A DNA stretch of 52,761 nt, from the NCBI GenBank assembly GCA_014859605.1, contig JACUTW010000008.1, positions 1-52,761 on the forward strand, written 5' to 3'. Of the stretch, positions 46,275 through 52,761 are shown piece by piece. Below the pieces are notes generated by a model. That model was not told the DNA's origin and ran no database searches. It saw nothing but the letters and a program-made list of their open reading frames with translations. The position numbers and the translations under genes were made by a program. This DNA comes from Desulfuromonadales bacterium. GTDB lineage: Bacteria > Desulfobacterota > Desulfuromonadia > Desulfuromonadales > UBA2197. Position 1 is the first letter of the stretch; the number at the start of each line of letters is the position of its first letter.

Positions 46275-48506
46275 CTATGCGCATTCACTATATCCACAAG
46301 AATGACACACGCAGCAGCCGCCTTCGTGCTCGACGACGCCGCCGCATTCGGGGCAGGCGCCGCCATTCTGGGAGTGGATGGTCCCTTCCATCCCTTCTTC
46401 ATGCGCCTGGACATGCATCATGATCGCCCGGGCAACGGCGTCGGAACAGCTGGTGATGCGGTTATCGCCGAAGCCGGCCGGTTTGTGGCAGCTGATACCG
46501 ATCAGCTGTTTGACCGTCTGCCGGGCCTGGACGCCGGAGCGCCAGGCGAGGGAGACGAGGCGGCCGATCGCTTCGCACTGGCTGGCAGCGCAACCGCCAG
46601 CTTTGCCCATGGTGGTGAAGACTTCGAAGAGGCCGGAGTTATCTTCGTTGATGGTGACGTAGAGGGGGCCGCAGCCGGTCTCCATCTGATAGGTGGAGCC
46701 TTTGAGGGCGCGGGGCCGGTCGCGCTTGCGGCCGGTCTTCTGGGTCTCGACCGGAACAGCGGCAGCGGGAGTCTCTTCCTTCTTGCCGACGGAGAGGACC
46801 TGCATGTCGCGGGAGCCGTCGCGGTAGATCGTCACGCCTTTGCACCCCTGCTGATAAGCGAGGCGGTAGACGGTGGCGACATCCTCTTTGGTGGCGGAGT
46901 TGCAGAAGTTGACCGTCTTACTGACGGCGTTGTCGGTGTATCTCTGGAAGGCTGCCTGCATGCGGATGTGGTCTTCCGGGCTGATATCGTGCGAAGTGAC
47001 GAAGATGCGGCGGATATCCTCGGGGACTTGATCGATATCCTTGACCGTGCCGTGTTGGGCGATGAGTTTCATCAGCTCCGGCGAATAGAAGCCGCGTTCC
47101 TTGGCGATCTTTTCGAAGAGGGGATTGACCTCGACGAGGATGTCGTTATCGAGAACTTGACGGACATAACTGACGGCGAAGAGGGGCTCGATGCCGCTCG
47201 ACGAGTTGGCAATAATCGAGATGGTGCCAGTCGGGGCGATGGTGGAGCTGGTGGCGTTGCGCACCGGCTTGCTCCCCTTTTTGTCGAAGGTGCTCCCCTT
47301 GAAGTTGGGGAAAGCGCCGCGCTCGGCCGCTAGTTCCTGCGACATGATCCGCGCTTCGTCGGTGATAAACTTCATCACCTTTTCACCGAGCTCCACCCCT
47401 TCCTGCGAGTTGTAGGGGATGTTGAGAAGAATCAACATATCCGCCCAGCCCATGACGCCGAGACCGATTTTGCGATTGGAGCGGGTCATTTCGTTGATCT
47501 GCGGGATCGGGTAGTTGTTGACTTCGATGACGTTGTCAAGGAAACGGGCAGCGCTGCGCACGGTCTTGCGGAGCCGCTCCCAGTCGACCTGGTTTCCCTT
47601 GATCATCAGCGCAAGGTTGATCGAGCCGAGGTTGCAACTCTCAAAGGGGAGGAGGGGCTGCTCGCCGCAAGGATTGGTCGCTTCGAATTCGCCGACCAGC
47701 GGGGTCGGGTTGTCGCGGTTGAGGCGGTCGAGGAAGATGATCCCCGGCTCACCGTTGCTCCAGGCGAGTTCGACGATATGTTCAAAGACTTTACGCGCCG
47801 GCAGGGTGCGGCCATCTTCTTTGTTGCGGGGGTTGACGAGTTTGTAATCGGCATCTTTTTCGACCGCTTCCATAAAGGCTTCGGTCATGCCGACGGAGAT
47901 ATTGAAGTTGGTGAGGACGGTCTGATCCCGTTTGCACATGATAAAATCCATGATATCGGGATGATCGACGCGCAGGATCCCCATGTTGGCGCCGCGCCGG
48001 GTGCCGCCCTGCTTGATCGTCTCGGTGGCGGCATCAAAGACTTTCATGAAGGAGAGGGGACCGCTGGAGACGCCGCTGGTCGATTGGACAACATCGTTGG
48101 CGGGACGGATGCGCGAAAAGGAGAAGCCGGTGCCGCCGCCGCTTTTGTGGATGAGGGCGGTCTGCTTGATCGCTTCGAAGATCTCTTCCATCGAGTCGCC
48201 GACCGGCAGGACAAAGCAGGCGGAGAGCTGGCCGAGTTCGCGGCCGGCATTCATCAGCGTCGGCGAATTCGGCAGGAATTCGAGGGAGGTCATCATCCGG
48301 TAGAATTCGTCGGCCAGAGCCTTGGCGTCGACGCCGGTCCCCAAACGAACTTCGGCACTGGCGATCGCTTCGGCGACGCGGCGGAACATCGCTGCCGGGG
48401 TCTCGGTCGGTTTGCCGTCGAGATCACGTTTGAGGTAGCGGCGTTCGAGGACAGTGATGGCGTTTTTTGAAAGGCTGGTGGTCGTTTCGGTCGTCTTTGC
48501 GGGCAT
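46275..48506 (-). CDS. nrdJ: Adenosylcobalamin-dependent (class II) ribonucleoside-diphosphate reductase
   Basis: 743 residues. Catalytic-barrel features are LPNSPTLMNAG, the active-site Cys in LSACFVLPVGDSMEEIF, NPCGEQPL and the SSIEPLFAVSY-like PLFAVSY region. The C-terminus has TYRLAYQQGCKGVTIYRDGS and a zinc finger (CPECGG ... CHSCGYSEC) containing the Cys pair used for re-reduction. It makes deoxyribonucleotides using coenzyme B12 and needs no oxygen, fitting an anaerobe. The ATG has GGGAGG upstream. Two NrdR-like boxes lie in front. Confidence 0.96.
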   Translation of the reverse strand: MPAKTTETTTSLSKNAITVLERRYLKRDLDGKPTETPAAMFRRVAEAIASAEVRLGTGVDAKALADEFYRMMTSLEFLPNSPTLMNAGRELGQLSACFVLPVGDSMEEIFEAIKQTALIHKSGGGTGFSFSRIRPANDVVQSTSGVSSGPLSFMKVFDAATETIKQGGTRRGANMGILRVDHPDIMDFIMCKRDQTVLTNFNISVGMTEAFMEAVEKDADYKLVNPRNKEDGRTLPARKVFEHIVELAWSNGEPGIIFLDRLNRDNPTPLVGEFEATNPCGEQPLLPFESCNLGSINLALMIKGNQVDWERLRKTVRSAARFLDNVIEVNNYPIPQINEMTRSNRKIGLGVMGWADMLILLNIPYNSQEGVELGEKVMKFITDEARIMSQELAAERGAFPNFKGSTFDKKGSKPVRNATSSTIAPTGTISIIANSSSGIEPLFAVSYVRQVLDNDILVEVNPLFEKIAKERGFYSPELMKLIAQHGTVKDIDQVPEDIRRIFVTSHDISPEDHIRMQAAFQRYTDNAVSKTVNFCNSATKEDVATVYRLAYQQGCKGVTIYRDGSRDMQVLSVGKKEETPAAAVPVETQKTGRKRDRPRALKGSTYQMETGCGPLYVTINEDNSGLFEVFTTMGKAGGCAASQCEAIGRLVSLAWRSGVQARQTVKQLIGISCHKPAGFGDNRITSCSDAVARAIMMHVQAHEEGMEGTIHSQNGGACPECGGVVEHEGGCCVCHSCGYSECA

Positions 48507-48567
48507 GAAATGGGCCCTCCCTTTGAGGTTTCAATAACTTATGGTTATTTTATGTTTTCGTTGAATG

Positions 48568-48583
48568 GCACTAGATGGTGTGT
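48568..48583. promoter_or_regulatory. NrdR-like box 1 upstream of nrdJ
   Basis: GCACTAGATGGTGTGT agrees with the NrdR box consensus (ACACWATATATWGTGT) at 12 of 16 positions on the minus strand. It starts exactly 32 bases from box 2, about three helical turns, the spacing usual for NrdR. Confidence 0.6.
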
Positions 48584-48599
48584 GGCGCCAAGAGTTAAA

Positions 48600-48615
48600 C
48601 CACAATATGTCGTGC
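48600..48615. promoter_or_regulatory. NrdR-like box 2 upstream of nrdJ
   Basis: CCACAATATGTCGTGC agrees with the NrdR consensus at 12 of 16 positions. Paired with box 1, it suggests repression of nrdJ by NrdR according to the dATP/ATP state. Confidence 0.6.
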
Positions 48616-48717
48616 ATGTCAAGACGCGGTCCACAAAAAAGCAGAAAAAATTCATGCGGGACCTGATGAAAAGGAGGGCGGGCCTTACTTCTCGATCTTA
48701 ACGATTTGACTCTTTGC

Positions 48718-48800
48718 ATTCCTGACTGGATGTGTTAATGATTCAGGAATTTTAAGCAGCTGTTCTATGGTGAGCTGTTTGCGGTGCCTGGGCTTTAGCT
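48718..48800 (+). promoter_or_regulatory. Structured leader of the GAF-GGDEF gene
   Basis: ATTCCTGA (48718-48725) pairs with TCAGGAAT (48744-48751), followed by TTT. Just after it, AAGCAGCT (about 48755) pairs with AGCTGCTT (about 48790). A possible promoter TTGCAT-16-TAATGA (48714-48741) overlaps the first repeat, so it may be an operator instead. No cyclic di-GMP riboswitch signature is seen. Confidence 0.4.
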
Positions 48801-48825
48801 GCTTTCCGGAAAGTGAGGACTCACA

Positions 48826-49899
48826 TTGAGTATCAAACGATTTTCCGAGCTCGATAACGTACTGAACCAGGACGAATTTACCGACGAAGAATTGAATTGT
48901 CTGCGCGAGGTTCTTTCGGTCGCCCAGGTTGTCGTCTCCTCGCTCGATCTTGACGAAGTCCTGCACAACATCCTTTGCAGTTCCTTGGGGATTATGGATA
49001 TGCCCGCCGGGAGTATTGCTCTTTATGATGACTCTCTCAACCGTCTGCAGTTGCACGCCCATATCGGTCTCAGCGAAAAGTTGACGGCCAGGTCGAGTTG
49101 GTCGGTCACGGTCGGCGGCTTGACCCATCGTATTCTCAGCGAAGGGCAGCTCTTTGTCGTCGAAGATACGCAAGGGGAAGCGTTCTTTAAGAATCCGCTG
49201 GCGGTGGAGGAAGGGATTCGTTCACTGATTGCTGTCCCCCTGAAGATCCAGCAAAAGATTATCGGCATCCTCTATCTCGATGATTTCGTCCCCCGCACCT
49301 TCTCCGCCATGCGTCTGCACATGCTCTCTATCCTCGCTTCTTTTGCCACCATGAGTATCGACAATGCGCGTCTGCATGTAAAAACCCATCTTCTCGCCTG
49401 CACTGACGGTTTGACCGGTTTGTACAACCATCGGCACTTTCTCATGACTTTTGACGAGGAGATGGCTCGTGCCATTCGCTATGAAAAACCGCTGTCGCTG
49501 CTGATGCTCGATGTTGACGACTTTAAACGTTTTAATGATACCTACGGACATCCTGTTGGGGATAAAGCTTTGATCGCGGTCGCCAAGACTTTGCACTCTC
49601 TATTGCGCACCTGCGACTTCTCCTTCCGTTATGGCGGCGAGGAATTTATTGCGATTCTTACCGAGACCGATCTTGATAAAGCCCTGGTTGCGGCGGAACG
49701 TTTGCGCCAGGGGATCATCAACAGTACCCGCGATGCTTTGGTCGGCATCGTCCCGGAAGGGGTGACGGTGAGTATCGGCGTCGCTTCCTACCCCCGTGAC
49801 GGGTTCGGCGATGTGTTGATTAAAGAGGCGGACGATCAACTGTATCGCGCCAAACGCGAAGGAAAGAACTGTGTCTATCATCGGGAGTTGAAGGAGTAG
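48826..49899 (+). CDS. GAF-GGDEF diguanylate cyclase
   Basis: 357 residues from a TTG at 48826 with GAGG upstream. A GAF sensor domain (about 40-180; MDMPAGSIALYDD, RSLIAVPL, IIGILYLDD) is followed by a GGDEF domain (about 185-355) with the active-site GGEEF. The inhibitory RxxD site (RTCD) is present, so product feedback is expected. No membrane segment: it is a soluble sensor of unknown ligand. The stop is one base from the next gene, so it is in an operon with a response regulator. Confidence 0.94.
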   Translation: MSIKRFSELDNVLNQDEFTDEELNCLREVLSVAQVVVSSLDLDEVLHNILCSSLGIMDMPAGSIALYDDSLNRLQLHAHIGLSEKLTARSSWSVTVGGLTHRILSEGQLFVVEDTQGEAFFKNPLAVEEGIRSLIAVPLKIQQKIIGILYLDDFVPRTFSAMRLHMLSILASFATMSIDNARLHVKTHLLACTDGLTGLYNHRHFLMTFDEEMARAIRYEKPLSLLMLDVDDFKRFNDTYGHPVGDKALIAVAKTLHSLLRTCDFSFRYGGEEFIAILTETDLDKALVAAERLRQGIINSTRDALVGIVPEGVTVSIGVASYPRDGFGDVLIKEADDQLYRAKREGKNCVYHRELKE

Positions 49900-49900
49900 C

Positions 49901-51298
49901 ATGGCTGCGGAAAAGATTCTGATCGTTGATGACGAAGAGGGGATGCGCCGCCTGCTCGATCGCCTCCTCAGTCGTGAAGGCTATGAAACCGTGACGGTCG
50001 GATCCGGGAAAGAGGCGATCCGGCAGATGCGCGCCGACATCTTCGATCTGGTGGTCACCGATATCAAGATGCCCGAGATGGACGGGCTGCAGCTCCTCGA
50101 AGAGATCAAAGCCTATAATCCCTCCTTGCCGGTGATCGTTATTACCGCCTACGGAACAGTGGAAAATGCCGTTCAGGCCTTGCGTGCCGGTGCCTACGAT
50201 TACATCACCAAACCCTTTGAAAGTGACGAGCTCCGCTTGACTGTGGCTCAGGTGCTGGAACGCCAGCGTCTGTTGGTGGAAAACCGCTATCTGCATCAGG
50301 AACTGGAAGGTCGCTACAGCTTTTCCGGGATTGTCGGGGCGTCGCAGGGGATGAGCAAGATCTTCGAGACCGCCTCAGCGGTGGCGGCGAGTAATGCCAG
50401 CGTCATGATCACCGGTGAATCCGGGACGGGCAAAGAGTTGATCGCCCGTTCGATTCACTTCAGTTCAGCGCGCAAAGAGAAGCCCTTTGTCGTCCTTAAC
50501 TGCGCCGCCCTCTCCGAAGGGGTGCTGGAGAGTGAACTCTTCGGCCATGAACGCGGCGCTTTCTCCGGCGCCGTGGCACTGAAGAAGGGGCGTTTTGAGA
50601 TGGCGCACGAAGGGACGCTCTTTATCGACGAAGTCGGTGAGATGAGTCTCAATGCCCAGGTCAAACTGCTGCGCGTCATTCAGGAACACGAATTCGAGCG
50701 GGTCGGCGGCACCAAGACCATCCGTACTGATGTCCGTATCGTCGCTGCCACCAACAAGAATCTCGAGACCGAGGTCAAGAAAGGCACCTTCCGCGAAGAT
50801 CTCTTTTATCGCCTCAATGTCGTCAATATCCATCTGCCGCCTCTGCGCGAACGCCGTGAAGATATCGAAGCTCTGGCCCGGCACTTTCTCGATCGCTATG
50901 TGCGCGAGACCGGGAAAAAGGTCGAAACCATCTCTCCACGCGCTATCTCTTGTCTTTTGGCCTATGATTGGCCGGGGAATGTTCGTGAGCTGCAGAATGC
51001 CATGGAGCGCGCCGTCGTCCTTTGTCGTGGCAATGTCATCACCCCCGCCGACTTCCCGCCGGCGATTCAGGGGGGGGAGGAGATCTATCTGCAGGTGCCG
51101 GAACGGGGCGGCAGTCTCACCGAGATCCTTGAAGATCTCGAACGGCAACTGATCGTCCAGACTCTGCGCCGCGAAGAGGGCTCGCAAACACGGGCCGCGG
51201 CTGCCCTCGGGATCAAACGCACTACCCTGCGCTACAAGATGGAGAAATACCAGTTGATTGACCAGGCTGACAGATTGTCGTCAGAGCGCGACGACTAG
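49901..51298 (+). CDS. NtrC-family sigma-54 response regulator
   Basis: 465 residues. The receiver domain (1-120) carries the acidic pocket VDDEEGM, phospho-acceptor Asp in VVTDIKMPEMDG, and Lys in ITKPFE. The AAA+ domain (about 140-375) has Walker A GESGTGKE, GAFSGA in place of GAFTGA, Walker B GTLFIDEVGEM and the arginine-finger region LFYRLNVV. A Fis-type HTH closes the protein (GSQTRAAAALGIKRTTLRYKM). It activates sigma-54 promoters. No histidine kinase is in the window. AAGGAG precedes the start. Confidence 0.95.
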   Translation: MAAEKILIVDDEEGMRRLLDRLLSREGYETVTVGSGKEAIRQMRADIFDLVVTDIKMPEMDGLQLLEEIKAYNPSLPVIVITAYGTVENAVQALRAGAYDYITKPFESDELRLTVAQVLERQRLLVENRYLHQELEGRYSFSGIVGASQGMSKIFETASAVAASNASVMITGESGTGKELIARSIHFSSARKEKPFVVLNCAALSEGVLESELFGHERGAFSGAVALKKGRFEMAHEGTLFIDEVGEMSLNAQVKLLRVIQEHEFERVGGTKTIRTDVRIVAATNKNLETEVKKGTFREDLFYRLNVVNIHLPPLRERREDIEALARHFLDRYVRETGKKVETISPRAISCLLAYDWPGNVRELQNAMERAVVLCRGNVITPADFPPAIQGGEEIYLQVPERGGSLTEILEDLERQLIVQTLRREEGSQTRAAAALGIKRTTLRYKMEKYQLIDQADRLSSERDD

Positions 51299-51366
51299 TG
51301 GCGCGCTCGCGCGGATATATGGTGTGAATCCTCCTTCGGGTATATTCCTTGCTATTCCTCCCCCCT

Positions 51367-52419
51367 ATGAATCGTTCCCCGTCTGATTATTTGCGGCTTC
51401 TGGCTGTTCTTACTTTTGTCCTGCTGGCCGGTTGCCGGTTGCCGGGGGGCAGCCCCGAGCTGGCTGATCGTGCTTATGCCTTGTGGTTGGAGCAGGCGCC
51501 GCAGGATGCCGATTGGGAGCGGGCCCTGCCGCGGGTCATCACCGTCAAGGGTGGACGGGTGCATAAACTCAACCCCCTTCCGGATATCGATGAAGATACC
51601 GTCCATGTCACCACCGCTTCCTGCCATCACGGTTCGACCCCGCCGGCACCTCTAAGCGTCGATCTACGCGCTTTTTATACCGATAGCGATCTTTATCTGC
51701 GGTTCTCCTGGCTCGATCCGACCCGTGACGAAGCGATCCGGCAATGGCAGTTCGATGGCAAAGAGTGGCTGGCTTCGCCGGCCCTTGAAGACGGTCTGGG
51801 GATCCTTTGGGATAACGACAATCGCTTTCACCAATTCACCTGTTCTTACGCCTGCCATATCGACGGCTTCGGCGTGGCCGGGGCGAATTTCCACGCCAAC
51901 AACAAGATGAAGCTCCCTCGCGATGAAGGGATCGAGCTCGATCTCTGGAACTGGAAGGCCGGTCGCACGGCCCGTTTCGGTTTTGCCGACGATCGCACTC
52001 TCGCTTTCAAGGGGATGGAAGGGGATGTGCCGGGAGAGATCTTTCTGGAAAATTCCCGCGCCCGCAGCGAAGGGCAGGGGAGCATCGAAATTTTCGGGGC
52101 TGGCGACACGCCGGTCTACGATCAGGAAGGCCGCTCCATCGGCAAAGAGTTCCGTCCCGCCGGATCGGTGGCGCCCGGTTATATCAGTGCCCGTCCAATC
52201 GGCAGTCGTGCCGATGTGGCAGCGGTGACCGACTACCGCAATGGCCGCTGGATCGTCATCCTGCGCCGTGCTTTGCAGACGGCTGATCCCCGCGATGTCG
52301 TCTTTACGCCGGGGAAGACCAGCGGGGTTGCCTTCGGTCTGGCGATCATGGATGATACCATCAAGGAGCATTACGCTTCGATCACCACCGAACATCTGGT
52401 TCTGTTGCCGAAAAAGTAA
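51367..52419 (+). CDS. Ethylbenzene-dehydrogenase-type haem-binding lipoprotein with CX3CH motif
   Basis: 350 residues; the ATG at 51367 lacks a clear ribosome site. The lipobox is VLLAGC (Cys23). The mature part resembles the beta-sandwich haem domain of ethylbenzene dehydrogenase/DMSO reductase gamma subunits (LYLRFSWLDPT; WQFDGKEW; GIELDLWNWKAG; NGRWIVILRRAL). It also has CSYACH (159-164), a CX3CH arrangement instead of the usual CX2CH, plus Cys86 next to two His. It is likely an electron-transfer protein on the outer face of a membrane. Haem type is not determined by sequence alone. Confidence 0.8.
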   Translation: MNRSPSDYLRLLAVLTFVLLAGCRLPGGSPELADRAYALWLEQAPQDADWERALPRVITVKGGRVHKLNPLPDIDEDTVHVTTASCHHGSTPPAPLSVDLRAFYTDSDLYLRFSWLDPTRDEAIRQWQFDGKEWLASPALEDGLGILWDNDNRFHQFTCSYACHIDGFGVAGANFHANNKMKLPRDEGIELDLWNWKAGRTARFGFADDRTLAFKGMEGDVPGEIFLENSRARSEGQGSIEIFGAGDTPVYDQEGRSIGKEFRPAGSVAPGYISARPIGSRADVAAVTDYRNGRWIVILRRALQTADPRDVVFTPGKTSGVAFGLAIMDDTIKEHYASITTEHLVLLPKK

Positions 52420-52449
52420 GTTGCAGGTTGCTGTTGAACAGCCTCACCG

Positions 52450-52498
52450 CGAAACGCAACATTGACCGCGAGTTCAACGAAAGAGCCGTCGCGTTTCG
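52450..52498 (+). promoter_or_regulatory. Hairpin in the leader of the last gene
   Basis: CGAAACGC (52450-52457) pairs with GCGTTTCG (52491-52498), 45 bases ahead of the next start. No known riboswitch recognised. Confidence 0.35.
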
Positions 52499-52543
52499 TC
52501 CCTCAACACGACCTACGTTAGTCCCGTTTCAGGAGAATTCACA

Positions 52544-52761
52544 ATGAAGTTAAGTCCTTTCTATCTCCTTCTCGTCCTTGTCTCGCTGCTCGTTGCCGGC
52601 TGCACGCAAGAGTCGGCAACGCCTTCCACCGGCAGCGGTCGGTTACGCGGCGCAGTTGTCTCGCCACTGGAAGGGACCTATCTTTATGTCTACAAGCAGG
52701 GGATGGATCTTTACGGTCCGGCCTTTGCCATCTCCGAGGCGACCGGTCCGGACGGCGCTTT
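52544..52761 (+). CDS. Lipoprotein, N-terminal part (3' end outside window)
   Basis: 72 codons are visible from the ATG at 52544, which has AGGAG at good spacing. The signal peptide ends in the lipobox LLVAGC (Cys20). The following GRLRGAVVSPLEGTYLYVYKQ segment resembles carboxypeptidase-regulatory-like beta domains at the start of surface lipoproteins. It follows the haem-binding lipoprotein by 124 bases and may belong to the same respiratory or envelope group. The rest is not available. Confidence 0.75.
   Translation, partial: MKLSPFYLLLVLVSLLVAGCTQESATPSTGSGRLRGAVVSPLEGTYLYVYKQGMDLYGPAFAISEATGPDGA

Noticed and set aside
46302-47333. 343-codon open frame opposite nrdJ
   Set aside because: nrdJ is complete and well conserved; the shadow has no start site or domain.
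48507-48640. Cobalamin riboswitch before the B12-dependent reductase
   Set aside because: No B12-box-like sequence or extended leader structure; the paired NrdR-like boxes explain the region better.
52420-52543. Cyclic di-GMP or cGAMP (GEMM) riboswitch before the last lipoprotein
   Set aside because: Only one simple stem is visible; the conserved GEMM core is missing.

Overview
The window is a GC-rich bacterial chromosome segment, densely packed, with many 1-4 base stop/start overlaps (ATGA, GTGA, TTGA). It most resembles an anaerobic deltaproteobacterium of the Desulfuromonadales/Geobacter group. The reasons are the hgcAB mercury-methylation genes, a coenzyme-B12-dependent ribonucleotide reductase, several diguanylate cyclases, a sigma-54 response regulator, an ethylbenzene-dehydrogenase-type haem-binding lipoprotein and a fused YlxR-L7Ae protein in the nusA-infB operon. 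This assignment is inference from gene content; there is no rRNA gene here to confirm it. No tRNA, rRNA, CRISPR array or intact insertion sequence was seen.

Layout. 1-7650: the 3' end of corA, then a leftward cluster of envelope genes of unknown purpose: a DUF4139/MuiA-like protein, two tandem paralogous TPR lipoproteins, a FecR-domain protein and a secreted coiled-coil protein. 7679-13223: the leftward rod-shape cluster mreB-mreC-mreD-mrdA(PBP2)-rodA. 13422-19949: rightward ppiD, purC, a TPR lipoprotein and an M16C metalloprotease. 20240-23465: the AmmeMemoRadiSam A and B genes, then leftward genes for an SH3-domain membrane protein and an HtrA-type protease lipoprotein. 23654-37445: the classic translation/RNA operon rimP-nusA-ylxRQ-infB-rbfA-nrnA-truB, then rpsO, pnp, an M16 protease, dut, a DUF493 gene, a Sua5/YciO gene, a PDZ protein and a small Cys-tailed protein.

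37446-46274 is an accessory stretch. It holds REP-like palindromes, a RelE-type toxin gene broken by a TAG codon beside an intact antitoxin, a SEC-C zinc-motif protein, the hgcAB locus with a thioesterase upstream and a coiled-coil protein plus a second ferredoxin downstream, a diguanylate cyclase, a truncated DUF2339 gene, and an MqsR/MqsA-like toxin-antitoxin pair with palindromic operators. 46275-52761: nrdJ with two NrdR-like boxes upstream, a GAF-GGDEF diguanylate cyclase directly followed by an NtrC-type response regulator, a haem-binding lipoprotein with a CX3CH motif, and the start of another lipoprotein.

The most notable content is the mercury-methylation locus at 40486-42390. HgcA is the corrinoid methyl carrier and HgcB the ferredoxin that reduces it. 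This HgcA carries an extra N-terminal segment with three vicinal cysteine pairs, and the operon may extend to an uncharacterised periplasmic coiled-coil protein and a second 2[4Fe-4S] protein. The tandem-lipoprotein/FecR cluster at 812-5509 is the best candidate for an undescribed envelope system.
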